In this document: one piece after another, positions 22,541 through 34,755 of the stretch
Numbering within the stretch: the stretch's first letter is position 1
How the letters are laid out: every line of letters starts with the position of its first letter
Source of the DNA: Cepaea nemoralis
Taxonomy: Eukaryota > Mollusca > Gastropoda > Stylommatophora > Helicidae
Reading direction: 5' to 3'
DNA: 64,000 bases
Assembly: GCA_014155875.1 (NCBI GenBank)
Contig: JACEFZ010027752.1
Location: 657,501-721,500 of the forward strand
Translations under genes and position numbers: made by a program
Notes under the pieces: model-generated
What the model saw: the letters and a program-made list of their open reading frames with translations, nothing else
Told to the model about the DNA's origin: nothing
Databases searched by the model: none

Positions 22541-22719
22541 AAAAACAACTATATGTTCTTACAACGCATTGGACATGTGCAAAAGTCATTAGTACAGGAC
22601 TCATTAATACTAATGTTTTTAACGTAGCAATTATAATTCTCTAAGGCAGAAGAAATCCATATCGTCTTCTTCTTCTGTGTTCGTCCGGGGTGTTTTTTTT
22701 CTTTTTTTTTCCCATACGT

Positions 22720-23231
22720 AATTGCGGTGTGTCTCATTGTGCACCCTTGAGACAAAACCCTTAGGCCACACATCTAAATTTAGCGGGTGTTTTTGTTTTA
22801 GGTTAGCCAGTCCGTCTCACTGTTGTGGTGCTGTCCACATCCCAGCTGGTCAAGTTAGAACGGTCGAAGACTTCACGGTCAGCCCTCAAGGGAATGCAGG
22901 GGCAGTCCATGGACATTTACCGCCATTAAAGAAGGCTTCCATAATTGCAGAGCCTGATATATATCGCTCATGGTACTGGGCTCACCCAAGGAATCGTCAC
23001 GTCCTTCACATGGCTGCTTTAATTCCGCACTTCCGTGTATTGGGCATTTCGTTCGCCACAGGCCGCTCCCCGCACAAACCAGGAACGGTTGGTTTGCAAA
23101 CGGCGTCCACTCAGCGAGCTTTCGGTTCGGACATGTGCTGGATGCTGTGCCTGGAAGACAAAATAGTCAGAGCTTTTCCAGACACGAGGGACATCCCACT
23201 CTCACTCGGACGTTTTTGCCTTGTGCTAATT
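22720..23231 (+). other. Open frame of unknown origin
   Basis: A 192-codon frame (22722-23300) is open but its last part overlaps a LINE in antisense. No domain, signal or motif is recognised and there are no convincing splice signals, so it is not called a gene. Confidence 0.3.
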
Positions 23232-23494
23232 TTGAAATACCATATCACTGTTAAGAGAATGTTTATTATACTATTTTTTTTTTTAAAGGGGGGAATGTAG
23301 TCTGCACTAAGATCGTGTTGAAATAGGTTGCGACTGTATGTATAGGGGTTGGTGGTACTTTTGATATGTTGTGAAAGATTGCTCCGTGGCTGGGTTGCTG
23401 AGTACTCTGAGCTTATTTTGTATAAGTCTATCCCAGGCTTCGTGACGTGTAGTATGTTTAACCGTTTGCTATGTCTTGCGTCATATGTAAACAA
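23232..23494 (-). mobile_element. CR1/L2-like non-LTR C-terminus
   Basis: The minus frame reads FTYDARHSKRLNILHVTKP, GIDLYKISSEYSATQP and HIKSTTNPYTYSRNLFQHDL, the standard end of CR1/L2-like ORFs (LHVPRP, then IKxxxxLxxFKxxL). An inverted copy lies at 26015-26160. Confidence 0.75.
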
Positions 23495-23579
23495 AGGTCA
23501 AAGGTAGCTCGGAGAATTTTGAAATAGGATTACGTGAATTAGTTTATTTTATTAAAAAGTAAGCGTTTCCGGAGTGGTA

Positions 23580-24189
23580 GTTGCAGAAACTTAGTTATAT
23601 TACTGTGGTTGTGGAGGGTGAGAAAATAGGCCATGGTTTGAGTGATGGAAAGACGGAGGTGGTAGTGGTGATGTCGGGGAAACAGGTTGTACCTAGGTAT
23701 GCAATTGGAGTACAGGATGTTGTGTTGGGGCAAGTGCAGAAATTCAGATATCTGGGCACATGGATGACATCGGATGGAGGATGCATCGCCGAGAAGGGAA
23801 ACGGAGTGGAACAGGCAGGAACTGCATTCTTCTCAAATGGGGTTGGTGGTGGGGGGGGGGGGGGGGGGGGGGGGGAAGAGGGCGGGCGTTTGTGCAATTA
23901 GTCACTGTCTTTGAGAGTTGGAAAAGGAGTTCTTGCGTATTACATAGAGCAAGTTTTTTTACATACGGCTGCGAGCAATTGGTGAACAGGCGAGGCCGTG
24001 GGAATGTGGTTTTGAAGAGGAATGCTGGGGGTTAATTGGAGGACAAAATGAGCAATCAAGAAGTTTTTTAAGGGAAGCTGAGTTCGCAAAGACAACTTAT
24101 CACAAACATCGGAGTGAGACAGTCATTTTCTTTGGCCAAGTAATGAGAAGACAAAGATTGGAACATGTTGTGACAACCGGACATATTTG

Positions 24190-24273
<84 letters not shown>

Positions 24274-24415
24274 GACAGCATGAGAAGATTCTTGACAGCC
24301 TTATGCCATGGTACGGAAGAGAGTCGGCACACGAATTGATCCATGACGTCGGAGATCATAATTTGTGGAGAGGCATGATTGCCCATGCCAGCCGGCAAGG
24401 CACTGGATGATGATG
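23580..24415 (+). mobile_element. Non-LTR RT C-terminal fragment with poly-G and (GA)n interruptions
   Basis: It reads GLSDGKTEVVVVMSG, VQKFRYLGTWMTSDGGC and VEQAGTAFF, RT thumb blocks, then a G tract (23849-23873), further decayed LINE sequence, a (GA)n tract (24192-24271) and a 3' end with VGDHNLWRGMIAHASRQGTG plus GATGATGATG. The GA repeat sits where the family normally encodes GKIEGKRxRGR, which is itself purine-rich. Confidence 0.75.
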
Positions 24416-24479
24416 AGTTGCAGAGAACATGTATGTAGAGAGATAGATGAAGACACATATAAAAATTACCATACGGCAC

Positions 24480-24590
24480 AACCGCGACATAACCACGGGC
24501 CTGATCCCAGACTGGTTATCATGTGAAATGACGAACCACGACCACCCAGTCTTGTCGTGTTGGCACATGATGATGATGAACATTCTACCG
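24480..24590 (+). mobile_element. Non-LTR 3' end
   Basis: Degenerate GLIPDWLSCEMTNHD and a GTTGGCACATGATGATGATG end match the GATGAT-tail family. Confidence 0.55.
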
Positions 24591-25377
24591 GTGTCCTTAC
24601 ATCTGTTTCGCCCAGTTTATTTTTGCGTTAAAAATAGACCAGGGAAGGCGACCCACATGTGGATTGCCTCTGTTTGTTTAGTATTCCCGTGTGTAATCCC
24701 CGACTGCAAGTATCATTGTCACCGCCGCCTCATGCCAGGTCCTTGCATTTATTGATCTGAACTCAGAACTGTGTCGCTATTCCACTGCACTCAGGTTGCC
24801 ACAATACCGTAGCTTAATACAGCGGTTCTAGCATTCATGATTCTGCTCCCTACCATCACCTAATACAGTGCAAACCGCTTAAGGCGATCTCGGATGTGGT
24901 GAATTTCTGTTGTGAAGATCAATATTGTATTGTGCGTTGTAAATACATTACTATATGCTTGAACTCTTATAAGAGGAATTTCTGATAAGAAAAACTATTT
25001 CGCGGGTCCCAGGTGAGTTCGCCTTATCATGTCTGCACTGTAATCACCAAACCAAAGAACGAGAAGTAGACGGTAAACTTTACTAGAAGACAATCACAAG
25101 TAACGAACTGAATGTTGCGGCTAAAGCCGTCGCCAGGACACAAACAACGAACACACACACCGTTGCAACTACATAAGAAACACTGCATGGGAATATCTAT
25201 ACAAATATAACAGCTACTCATCATTTTCATTGTTGTGGATTGGGAGTATAGTGTAATCAAATCCGCGTGTATGTGCATACATAAACGCGCTGTTTTGTGT
25301 GCGGTAAGTCTTCTGCAAAATCAGCACTTCTCTATCCACTGCCCAGAAAGGAGGGGAAATACCCGGGGGTGGTGGGG

Positions 25378-25379
<2 letters not shown>
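24591..25379. other. No gene recognised
   Basis: No conserved frame, repeat shared within the window, or RNA structure seen. Confidence 0.35.

Positions 25380-25439
<60 letters not shown>
25380..25439. repeat. (GA)n microsatellite
   Basis: Continuous GA dinucleotides. Confidence 0.95.
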
Positions 25440-25442
<3 letters not shown>

Positions 25443-26000
25443 GTTAAAATCTCCGCCGGGGAGCGTGCACAACGGGTGACCTCGCTTCTTTTCATCAGAC
25501 GGCGGCCCCCATCAGTGAATGGTTCGGCCCCTGTACCTTCTTGACGCTCTTAGAGGGCGCCCCTGTCTGGGTATCGACGCCCGGGCGTGTTTCTCCTGTC
25601 GTGCGAATTCATGGAGACATTTGTACCTGCCCTTTTCGACATCGCTAAGTGTGTCTGCCCAGAAGTCATACCACCTTCGGGGGGAGAGAAACTTGGGCAC
25701 CTGGTGTATCTCTTAGCGTTGACACTGCACCGTGACTGACCGTGGGAAAGCCAGCTACTTCCTCTGGCAGTTTGCCGCAGTCTTCACCTCTGTCTTGGTG
25801 ACTAGCTATGACCCTGTCAGTAGACGTCATTGCTGCCGTTGCCTTCTTCGTACCCCGTTCACATCTTGTGGATCTACCCTCCTGCATGCTCCCAGCAGAA
25901 GCCAGCTCTTCCTAGGCACAACGTTTTCGTTTTGCCGAATATTACCGGTGATTTTTTTTTTTTTTGGGGGCGTTAATTTTCGGTTTCTTGTTTTTGTGTC
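25440..26000. other. GC-richer segment, no gene assigned
   Basis: Frames on both strands are open for 60-90 codons (minus 25512-25700 reads WYDFWADTLSDVEKGRYKCL) but nothing is recognised; possibly an old retrogene or unknown repeat. Confidence 0.3.
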
Positions 26001-26014
26001 TCCGATTTAATAAC

Positions 26015-26160
26015 GTTTCACAACATATCAAAAGTACCACCAACCCCTATACATACAGTCGCAACCTATTTCAACACGATCTTAGTGCAGACTACATTCC
26101 CCCCTTTTTAAAAAAAAAATAGTATAATAAACATTCTCTTAACAGTGATATTACTTCAAG
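26015..26160 (+). mobile_element. CR1/L2-like fragment, inverse of 23232-23375
   Basis: The + strand gives HISKVPPTPIHTVATYFNTI with frame drift, equivalent to the HIKSTTNPYTYSRNLFQHDL segment, and shares the T/A tract and the AACATTCTCTTAACAGTGAT end. Confidence 0.7.
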
Positions 26161-27060
26161 ATCGAGTTAGAACAGACACCGATTACTTGATATAGTTTTT
26201 CCCACCAAGTTTTGCGTTGTGCATTTCTGGCGCATCGTGTCTCATTGTGAGGTTGCAATCTTCTGGAGAGGTTTCGGTGTTACTGAGATTGTTCTTCTTC
26301 AGAGACGGTGACTCACACTGGACTGGCAAATTTGAACCATTTACTGGGCATCCTTGTCCCACCCAGCATTACGCTTGCTCCATAGCCAACACAAGGCCTT
26401 CTCCGTTGTATCGCCCAGCCTTTTAAGCCCCCGTGTTCTTGCCTTTCCTTTCAGCACGTCGTATGCTGAGTTGGTAACAGTGATACATCCAACTGTGAGA
26501 ACCACTGGTTTTAGTAGTTGAGGTAGGGAAACGCCTGAATGGCATTGTGCTGGTTCTACTGTCTGTGACGGTTCCGCTGCTGTTCAACTGGCGATGATTC
26601 ACCTGACTCTTCCTGTACACCTATTTGTTGTAGTAACACTATATTCTAGATATACCCTTATTCAGTATCAAAAGACGCATAAAACGTTCACTCTTCTTTC
26701 TTCCTTTTCCGAGGACAGTACGTCACCTCAAGTTATGCACCTCAAAGGTCATTGTGTCCGACTTCAGCATACATTGTGTCAGGTGTGCGTCCTCTAGACA
26801 GATTCCATACACTCTTGGGGATGTGCTCGAGCAGTAAGTGGCAGATTCATATCTCTTGGTGAATCTTCGCGATTGTCATTCTCGAAACTGTTGGGTAACT
26901 GAGCGTGGAGCTGGTGTAATGAATGCAGATGAGGACGGTTCCGACATATAGTTTAAAACTCAAAGCAGGGACAGTTAGCATCCATACCCTGCGACTTGGC
27001 CGGGAGAGACCAAGCGTGCATCAGCTTGTCTGAGGTGTATAGTGACATCTTTCAGCAGAA
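26161..27060. other. No gene recognised
   Basis: Unique-looking sequence; frames are short and lack motifs. Confidence 0.35.
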
Positions 27061-27067
27061 ATGAAAA

Positions 27068-27223
<156 letters not shown>

Positions 27224-27369
27224 TAATGACACGTTTCAACGCCATTGTATCTTAGTGTAGACATACACTGATACTCCGGCTGTCTGTGTGTTGTGTTTGC
27301 GTTTGCTAACGGCGACTTTCAGGCCACAGTATTTTCTGTTATTGGCTATCTAAGAGTGTCCAATTGTTC

Positions 27370-27605
27370 AGCGTCGGCCTCTGTGGCTGAGGGTGACAGA
27401 ACACATTTCACAATCCTGCATATCAGGTTCAAAATGGCTGCATGCGATTGGGAGCATACCGCTTTGCGCCGATTTTTAACAATGTTAAGAGCGTCGGTCT
27501 TTCAGGATAACAGCGGCATTCTACTGAACGTAAAATTTCCTAGTAAATCACACAGCCAAAGAATGTTGAGGTTGATTGCGATGTCATGTAAAGGACACAC
27601 AGCTA
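27370..27605 (+). repeat. tRNA-derived SINE, family B
   Basis: Head CGTCGGCCTCTGTGGCTGAGG (A-box-like) and CAGGTTCAAAATGG (B-box-like), then the shared body ending CATGTAAAGGACACACAGCT. Confidence 0.7.
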
Positions 27606-27754
27606 GCTGTTTTTAAAACGTTTGAAGCGGCATAAAGCTTCTCGAAACACAGCTTCGGGCGATTAGGAAGCAGCTCGCCTTGCGCTGGTTTTTATACAAT
27701 AGTATGAGTGCCGGTCGTTCAGAAAGCAATGGCACACTTAATGATTTTGCATAT

Positions 27755-27990
27755 CCTTTACAGGACATCGCTGTCAACATCAGCATCTTTCAGCTGATTG
27801 TTGATTTCTAGGCAAGATTAGCTCAGTAGTTTGCCATTGCTTTCTGAGCGACCGGCTCCATACTGTCATAAGTCACTGGCGCGACTCGAACCGCTTCCAA
27901 TTCTCGTGCGCTCACGTCAACCACGAGAGTATTCGGGGTTACGGAGAAAGCTGCTGACCCTTCAACCAGGGAGACCGGCTTTGACACACT
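27755..27990 (-). repeat. tRNA-derived SINE, family B
   Basis: GCATATCCTTTACAGGACAT, TTTCAGCTGATTGTTGATTT and CAGTAGTTTGCCATTGCTTT are the family's 3' body; a B-box complement (GCGACTCGAACC) and tRNA-like head lie at the right. A partial + copy follows at 27965-28080. Confidence 0.75.
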
Positions 27991-28080
27991 ACTGAACGTA
28001 ATTTTGCCAAGACATCACGAACAGCCAAAATAAAGCTGGGGTTGACAGTAGCGTACTGTACAGGACATTCAACTAACTTT

Positions 28081-28685
28081 TAAAAAATCATATTCAGTGT
28101 GACCGTTTTCCTGCTGTTTAGTGTTAGCTACACTTCATTTCTGCTCATAGTCGCTGTCCTGCGGGGAAATAACTCGGCTGAGCCACGTACAGGCGTCCGT
28201 ACTTGTACCGTAACGGCGTGCGGTTGGTTACAGTCATCATTAGAACTGTGCCGAGGTAAGTCACCTGTGCCGGATTGTTCGTCTGGATGTAGTTGGATGT
28301 GGCCGGATTGTGTTGGCCAGAAGCAAGTGTGCGGCGGAATCGTGTAATCAATCCGTTAACGGTTTGTGCTGGAAGATACCCGTCGTTAGCCGTGAAGTGA
28401 CGTTACTTTATGTTTATATACACACACACTGGTCGGTGCGTGTGTGTCCCGTGTGTTTACATTTGCTGCGTATCACGCCTGGCTAGATGACGTGTCTGAA
28501 TGTTATGTGTGTGTGAGTGTGTGTATGCGCGCGTGTGAGAGTGTGTATGCGCGTGTGTGCGTGCGTATGCGTTCGCTTGCTATGAACTCGAGTGTAGTAC
28601 ACAGATACGACTACTACTAATTTAGTTTAGCCGACGGATCAACAACACGGATGTAACCCATGGTACTTCGTTATACTCCTAACTC
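28081..28685. other. No gene; TG-rich tract
   Basis: 28420-28570 is rich in GTGTGT and GCGTGT. Frame 28099-28347 starts with a hydrophobic segment, but no family or splice support is seen. Confidence 0.35.
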
Positions 28686-28689
28686 AAGC

Positions 28690-29000
28690 CTGAGTCCGGA
28701 GAATCTCAGCTCGGTGCATGAACTCCGTAGCACCGGCGATGATCCTGAAATACTTTGGGTAGATTTTTAACTCGGAATTTTGCCCGGCAGCGCCGTTAGG
28801 CTACTCTTTTTCGATTTCCAACTGCTAATGGGATTTTTACGTGCGCAACAATATACACTACCAATCCCACTACCCAGAGACCAGGGGACATTTTGTTACT
28901 AGAAGTCCACATGAAAAAATCCCAGCCCTCATCGGGGCTTGAACCCGGGACCTCTAGCACTCAAGGCGGACACCATACCTCGAGACCACGCAGCCCTCCG
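28690..29000 (-). repeat. tRNA-derived SINE-like repeat, family C
   Basis: On the minus strand it starts GGAGGGCTGCGTGGTCTCGA (A-box-like TGGTCTCGAGG) and has CCCGGGTTCAAGCCC (B box) about 45 bp later. The downstream part includes ATCTCAGCTCGGTGCATGAA, shared in part with R3-type repeats. Confidence 0.65.
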
Positions 29001-29033
29001 ACCACTACTAGAATTAGCAACTACTACCGTTGT

Positions 29034-29213
29034 TGATACCTTGGCAAGTTTTACGTTCAGTAGTTTGCCATTGCTTTCTGAATAACTGGCTCCCATACCA
29101 ACACGTTACCACCAGCGAGGCACGGTCTGCTGCCAAATCGGTCACCGCTATTTTTCGAACGCGTGTAAGCGGCATTACGAATCGTGTCCGCAACGCCATC
29201 GCCACGGAGACCG
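29034..29213 (-). repeat. SINE-B partial copy
   Basis: CTTGGCAAGTTTTACGTTCA, GTAGTTTGCCATTGCTTTCT and the B-box-like TTTTTCGAACGC are retained. Confidence 0.6.
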
Positions 29214-29619
29214 GCACACGTATGTGTAGCCTACCTCCTGAGAGACACTATTCAGAGACACTAAAGACACACCTTTCAACGAACTGATTGCACAATTTCG
29301 GCTACACATTTCTTATTTGGCACCTTTCACAACTGAACTCCTCCGCCTTCCGGGCATGGAAAAGGATTTGTTTTAATCTCATCTCATCATCTCACCCTTG
29401 TACCTTGCAGTGTCGAGGTGAAGTATAAACAGTTCCCGTTTATGGGTTTCATGTATTGAGGATCCCATGGGCTCTGCTATTGCATCTGGCCATCGTTTAC
29501 GTGGTCGGCCTCTTCTTGTGCTAATTATATTTTTTAGTTTTTCTCCGAGCAGTATGAAAATCCCCTGCCGGATTGCTAGGCCAGTCGCAGGTTTCTGACA
29601 GAGATTTGTTTTAATGTTA

Positions 29620-29620
29620 T

Positions 29621-29680
<60 letters not shown>

Positions 29681-30530
29681 TTCACCATCATCTTCCACTT
29701 TTGCCGTGAAGCGCCGCGGGGAGGAATAATTGGCGCCCGAGCGCTCGATGGTGGCATTGGATAGATGTCTGTGATGTCGTCAATCCATTTTCTCCTCTGG
29801 CACTTCTCGTGGCAGATGATCTTTGATGTAAGGCCAGTGCTGGTAGTTGATGGTGTTGTATTCTAACGAGATGGCCAAACCACTTGATCTTCCGTCTTTC
29901 AATAAATGTTGCACAAGGTGTTGATCCCACAGTCTGTCTGATGATAACATTTCTTACTCGGTCTCGGATTGTTAAGTTGGCAGCTCTCCTCAGGCATTTC
30001 ATCTCACAGATGTTGATTTTGCGAAACTGTGATTTGGATAATGTCCAAGTCTGAGATTGGTAGCATAGGGTTAGTGTGAATATGCTGTTTATTATCTGTC
30101 GTTTTGCGGACATGGGTATATTTGGATGTTTTAGTATGGGTGATAGTTTATATGTAAGCACACTTTCTTTTTGACATCTGATTCCGATTTCTCTGTCCAA
30201 TCTGCCATCTTCTGTGATCATTACTTCCAAGATAGTTGAATTCTTTAACTTATTTCAGAGATGTGATATGTATCTGTATACTTAGTGGGCCAGGAGATCT
30301 GCTAAGTCGCATTACTTCGGTTTTGGCTGTATTTATACTCATATTGTATCTGCAGCATGTTGAACTAAGATTATTAATATGATTTTGCAGTCTGCAAACG
30401 GAACTTCATTTATTGTATGTGGATCAGTTTCATCTGAAGTAAATAGTTCAACATTTTCTGAATCTGTTCTGTCAAGGCTTGCTTCTTTGGATATTCTATC
30501 CATGTAGATATTAAATAGCAAATAATAATT
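29620..30530 (-). mobile_element. Non-LTR retrotransposon RT fragment with (GAT)n tail
   Basis: The minus strand reads LFNIYMDRISKEA, a broken FADD region, FTLTLCYQSQTWTLSKSQ, KINICEMKCLRRAANLTIR, IRQTVGS and ERRKIKWFGHLVRIQ, the late RT and post-RT blocks of an RTE/CR1-type LINE. It ends with a (CAT)n tract on + (29626-29686), its 3' tail. At least one frameshift separates the two open frames. Confidence 0.85.
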
Positions 30531-30695
30531 ATATTAAATAGTTATTTAATTTTATAATTTCACGTTTTTCTGTAAAACTGTTTGGTTTGTTACTGAGGAA
30601 GATTAGTGTATCGTTGTAAGGTATGTACACCCTGTCTGCGTTTTGTATCTCTCATTTTTGCGCAGGAGTTGACCTACCACGGTACCTAACCTTTC

Positions 30696-30731
<36 letters not shown>

Positions 30732-30739
30732 ACCCCCCA
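30696..30739. repeat. Poly-C tract
   Basis: More than 35 C with a single A; such a tract is prone to length error in assembly. Confidence 0.9.
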
Positions 30740-30783
30740 TTTCTGTATCCTGCGGCAGCCGTTACTTCTCCGATCTATTATTT

Positions 30784-30970
30784 TAACAAGTTAGTTGCAT
30801 ATCCTTTACAGGACGTCGCAGTCAACTACAGCATATTTTGGCTGTTTGTGATTTCTTGACAAGTTTACGTTCAGTAGTTTGCTTTCTGAACGACCGGTAT
30901 TCATAACATTGTTTGAAAACTAACGCAAGGCGGTCTGCTAAGTTTGGTATAGAGACTTTTGTTTGTTTTT
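30784..30970 (-). repeat. SINE-B partial copy
   Basis: GCATATCCTTTACAGGACGT, TGATTTCTTGACAAGTTTAC and TCAGTAGTTTGC match the family body. Confidence 0.65.
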
Positions 30971-30997
30971 GTTCTCACGCTGTCGGCGTACCATCCC

Positions 30998-31103
30998 CAC
31001 GGAGATTGTTTTGCTGAGATGTCCATGTTTTGCTGAGATGTCCACTTTTTGCTGAGATGTCCATGTTTTGCTGAGATGTCCATGTTTTGCTGAGATGTCC
31101 AGC
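30998..31103 (+). repeat. Short minisatellite, 19-bp unit
   Basis: TGCTGAGATGTCCATGTTT repeats five to six times with one variant (ACTTTT). Confidence 0.92.
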
Positions 31104-31119
31104 CTCTTTCCAAGCTCTG

Positions 31120-32080
31120 AAACCAGTGGGGTGTGGACGACCAGCTTGACCATCTTTAGAACATGGAGCCTGGGATTTGATAGCGGAGCCAGTCTGTTGT
31201 TGCACCGGACTATGAAGAGATGCTCCAAGATCATTGCCAGTGTGATACCTGGTGCGGGGACCTCAGCGGAAATATTTATGGGAGGTCAGGCGGCTGGCGT
31301 GATACAGGCCACATCAGCCATCAAGTGACGTTTGGTCAAGAAAACATGGGCCCAGCACTATATGTCTAGAATGTGAACGGACACGGAAAATCCTGCTTCT
31401 AGTGATTCTTGATGACTGGGCCGAGAGGAGAGTGTGCTGGCCTGTGGAGTTCTACGGAGTACGATAATGTGATGAAGATAATGACCTTGTAACTGGGAGG
31501 ATAGAGTGTGCGGTGGCCTGGTTCTTTGTTTGTAAATCCACACACACACACACTCTCTCTCTTCTCTCTCTCACTCTGTATCTCTCTCTCTCTCCTTTTC
31601 ATTTGTTTCTCTCGCATACTACCTCTTTCTCCCTCACGCTATCATATCTCACTATTTCAATTTCTGAGACAAAGAACATTTTTTCCCGCCAGTGAAAATG
31701 CTACACATGATTAAATGTATTCCTTTCTTCTCGTCTGCAGTTATGTGCCTGGCAGTAACTCAGCAACACCAGTTCAAGCTTTTGAAGTTCAGAGGTCACT
31801 GACAGGCTGTTGCTTTAGATGATACCTATGTGCTGAATGGACGTTAACCACATGTTACAACAGCTGTAAGCTGCCACTGTTTACATACAAGTCACGAGTT
31901 GTTTAGCAGCATCGGAAGTCAAGAAACGTAACTACCCACTGGCCAGATTTCTATAGGATGTAGGCTAGCACAAGGTACGCGGCATTAATTCTGGAGAAAT
32001 CCTTATCTCCGCTTGAATAATAAGAAAAGACATAAAGTAAAAGGTTGTGATTTACGCTTATAGAATACATTGCTGTAATA
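31120..32080. other. No gene recognised
   Basis: 31290-31370 matches dispersed copies near 33250-33330 and 57340-57420. 31545-31605 is CT/CA-rich. Remaining sequence is unassigned. Confidence 0.35.
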
Positions 32081-32260
32081 CAGTGGATCCCCTTAGATTG
32101 TAGTATACCTGGAAAAAAAGCAGCTGACATATTGGCAAAGGAAGGTGGGAGAATACCGCAACCTGATACAGACATAACCTATAATGAAACCAAGAGATTT
32201 ATAAGAAGGAATTATAGAACCAAGTGGGAATCAGAGCTTTAAGGCCACTAGAAAGATGGT
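32080..32260 (+). mobile_element. Non-LTR RNase H fragment
   Basis: QWIPLDCSIPGKKAADILAK then EGGRIPQPDTDITYNETKRF matches the WIPAHCGIPGNEKAD-x-LAKEG motif of LINE RNase H, with the catalytic-region His changed (HCG to DCS), so it is likely dead. Confidence 0.78.
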
Positions 32261-32765
32261 GCATATTACAAACAGCACCAAAGAGAATAAGTAACAATCT
32301 TCAGACTAAGCACAGGACACAAGAGGATTAAATACCTCATTAAAAATGGAAGATACTGATGAATGTAACTGGAATTAGTAAAATGACAGCTATACATTTG
32401 TTTTGTGTCCAACATATGCATAACAGAGAAAACTATTTTGGCCTACACCCTCTCCATTTGAAGACAAACTCTATTGGGATGTCAAATTGCTCAAGTTGAC
32501 CGCTGCTTTCTTTAAATACTGTGTGTTTGTATAGTCTCACTATACTTTGTATGTAGAACAAATTTGAAAAATGAAGTGCTTGTCATAAAGAAAATGTGCT
32601 AAAAAATTCATTAAGTTAGTGTCAATGGTCACTGCTATCGCAATCGAAAGCAATGGCAAACTACTGATCATAATCTTGCCAAGAAATCAACAATCAACTG
32701 AAAGACACTGATGTTGACAGCGATGTCATGTAAAGGATATGCAAAAATAAAAAATTTTAAAAACC

Positions 32766-32947
32766 AAATATGGCCTTACTTCTCTACTCATTTCCCATTC
32801 ACAGCTACAGACAGGATCCGAGAACTAGCAGCCAGGATACTGGCATGTGGCCCTGGTACAGCCTGTCCAGGTGTTTGAGGTGGCGAAATCAACACAATGA
32901 GAAGGACTGCAAAGAATGGATGCAACTTAGAACTGTCCCAGCTCTGC
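32766..32947 (+). repeat. 182-bp direct repeat, upstream copy
   Basis: By eye identical to 34571-34752. The downstream copy ends three bases before the receptor start codon; this one continues into unrelated sequence. Could be a duplicated 5' UTR/promoter or a mobile segment. Confidence 0.85.
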
Positions 32948-33976
32948 TGTATGGTCTAACACTGTTTTGGGGAAGCTGGAAAGTATCAATGAAGTACTCA
33001 TTGTTTGAAGTGCAAAGAATTACTCCAGCAGACCACAGCCATTCGCTGCATATTGCTTCACGATGGACTGTGGAGCATATTTTTTATGACATCATATACT
33101 TCATTTTTCAAATTTGTTCTACATACAACACAGTGTTGTGAGACTTTACAAACACCTGGTATATTCATATTGAAGTCTGAAGGTATACATAGAACAAGAA
33201 GATGAAGAAGAAGACAAAATTTAGAAGAGGAAGGGACTAGCTGTTATATCCACCACATCAGCCACTGAGTGACAGTTGGTCTACAAATATGGACAAACAC
33301 CATATACCCAACATGCCTCAAGGCGTAAAAAGGGGTCCTTTTTGTTGTTAACTTGCACACAAGAGGTCCTGTTTTTCACCATTTTCTGAGATAGCTAGTT
33401 ATTTCATCTGTCTACCCACACAGGGTCAACAAAATAGTGGGAGACCTAAAAATACAGGGTGAAGAGAATTACAGAGATGAATAATATGGGGGGGGGCATG
33501 GAGGGAGCTGCAAGAGATAGCTACAGATAGGATGGTTGGGCTGTGATCTGGTTGAGGGATAATGCCTCAATTTGGAATCAAAGGCAAAAGAAGAAGATCC
33601 ATAAGATCAGGTGGATATGGGATATTAATATACACCAATGGTTCTTGTAAAGAATCTCTAGCCTTGAGCCAGAGGCAGAGACCGCAAGGTCTCAGTCACT
33701 CCTCTCCTATGATTAAGAAGATGGACCCAGTGCCTGTATCTCAGGAACCTAGAAAATCGTATTTTGACTGTGCCTCGGACATGTACACTAAGTGTCTTTA
33801 CTTATCTTTTTATCCAGAGGATGGAAAAGATCAGAGATGACGGTATGTGCTTCCGACTCAAGTATTCCAGGTTCATCTCATAGTGTTGACTGGATTTTCA
33901 GGAAATATTAGAAAAATGATGGCATACACCCCTCTGATCCTGGGGTAGTGGATCAGATATCTAGTCTTCTCAGGGG
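32948..33976. other. No gene recognised
   Basis: 33250-33330 belongs to the family split by the piggyBac MITE at 57418. Otherwise short frames only; poly-G at 33489-33497. Confidence 0.35.
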
Positions 33977-34205
33977 AGATCAGCATGGTTAAATGGCTAA
34001 GAATGCTTGCTCTTTGACTTCCAGTGTGGTAATGATGAGGTCAAGGGTTAATCCCCTGCACCGGTCAGTTTGACTAAAATGTTGATTTCTCGTCTTTGAC
34101 ATGAGGACGTAAATTATAATTACTTCAGAAGCCAGAGTGAGTTTGCCTGATGGCAAGGGACACTGGTAATAGGGAAAGCTAGTCCGCACGCAAAAATCAA
34201 AGCAA
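33977..34205 (+). repeat. tRNA-derived SINE, family A
   Basis: Head GATCAGCATGGTTAAATGG, B-box-like AAGGGTTAATCCCC, body GACTAAAATGTTGATTTCTC and GTTTGCCTGATGGCAAGGG. Confidence 0.8.
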
Positions 34206-34570
34206 GCAAACACATTTTAAAAAATTAATAAAGTCTTCTCAGGCAAGAGGGGAAGACTCAGAGCACCCATATGCATGTCGCACAGGTTAAAAATTCCTCA
34301 GCAGTTGGAAATAACAAAAAGCAGACTGAATAGACCGCTGTCCAAGCAGTTTCAACATCAGAAAAACACAATGCATGTCATGTGTGATCCTTCTACACAC
34401 ACATCTGGACCCTCACCAGTGTTTGGAGTTTGTGTACTGTGCTGAGATTCTCCTTGTGTGATCTGTGGGAGGAGACTGGAGCACTTATGAAAGCCAGTGT
34501 GTATAGTGAAAATGATTCTTTACAAACCAAACCAAGCTTATCTATTTTATTTAATTGATTTATTATTTAT

Positions 34571-34752
34571 AAATATGGCCTTACTTCTCTACTCATTTCC
34601 CATTCACAGCTACAGACAGGATCCGAGAACTAGCAGCCAGGATACTGGCATGTGGCCCTGGTACAGCCTGTCCAGGTGTTTGAGGTGGCGAAATCAACAC
34701 AATGAGAAGGACTGCAAAGAATGGATGCAACTTAGAACTGTCCCAGCTCTGC
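34571..34752 (+). promoter_or_regulatory. 182-bp direct repeat abutting the receptor start codon (candidate 5' leader)
   Basis: Second copy of 32766-32947. A TATA-like TTTATAAATAT lies at its left edge (34564-34575), absent in that form at the other copy. Position directly before the ATG suggests 5' UTR or core promoter. No transcript evidence. Confidence 0.4.
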
Positions 34753-34755
34753 CAA

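Noticed and set aside
22722..23300. 192-codon host gene
   Set aside because: No domain, no splice context, and the 3' part is antisense to a LINE.
25512..25887. Minus-strand gene with WYDFWADTLSD
   Set aside because: Open but unrecognised; embedded between microsatellite and LINE fragments, no splice evidence.
23232..26160. Foldback transposon with 140-bp inverted ends
   Set aside because: Both ends read as the same CR1/L2-like protein segment, so these are two LINE fragments in opposite orientation.
28099..28347. Secreted protein start exon
   Set aside because: A hydrophobic N-terminus alone, next to repeats, without a phase-compatible partner exon.
28917..29000. A tRNA gene
   Set aside because: A and B box words are present, but the sequence belongs to a longer repeat with a tRNA-derived head and does not fold cleanly as a tRNA by eye.
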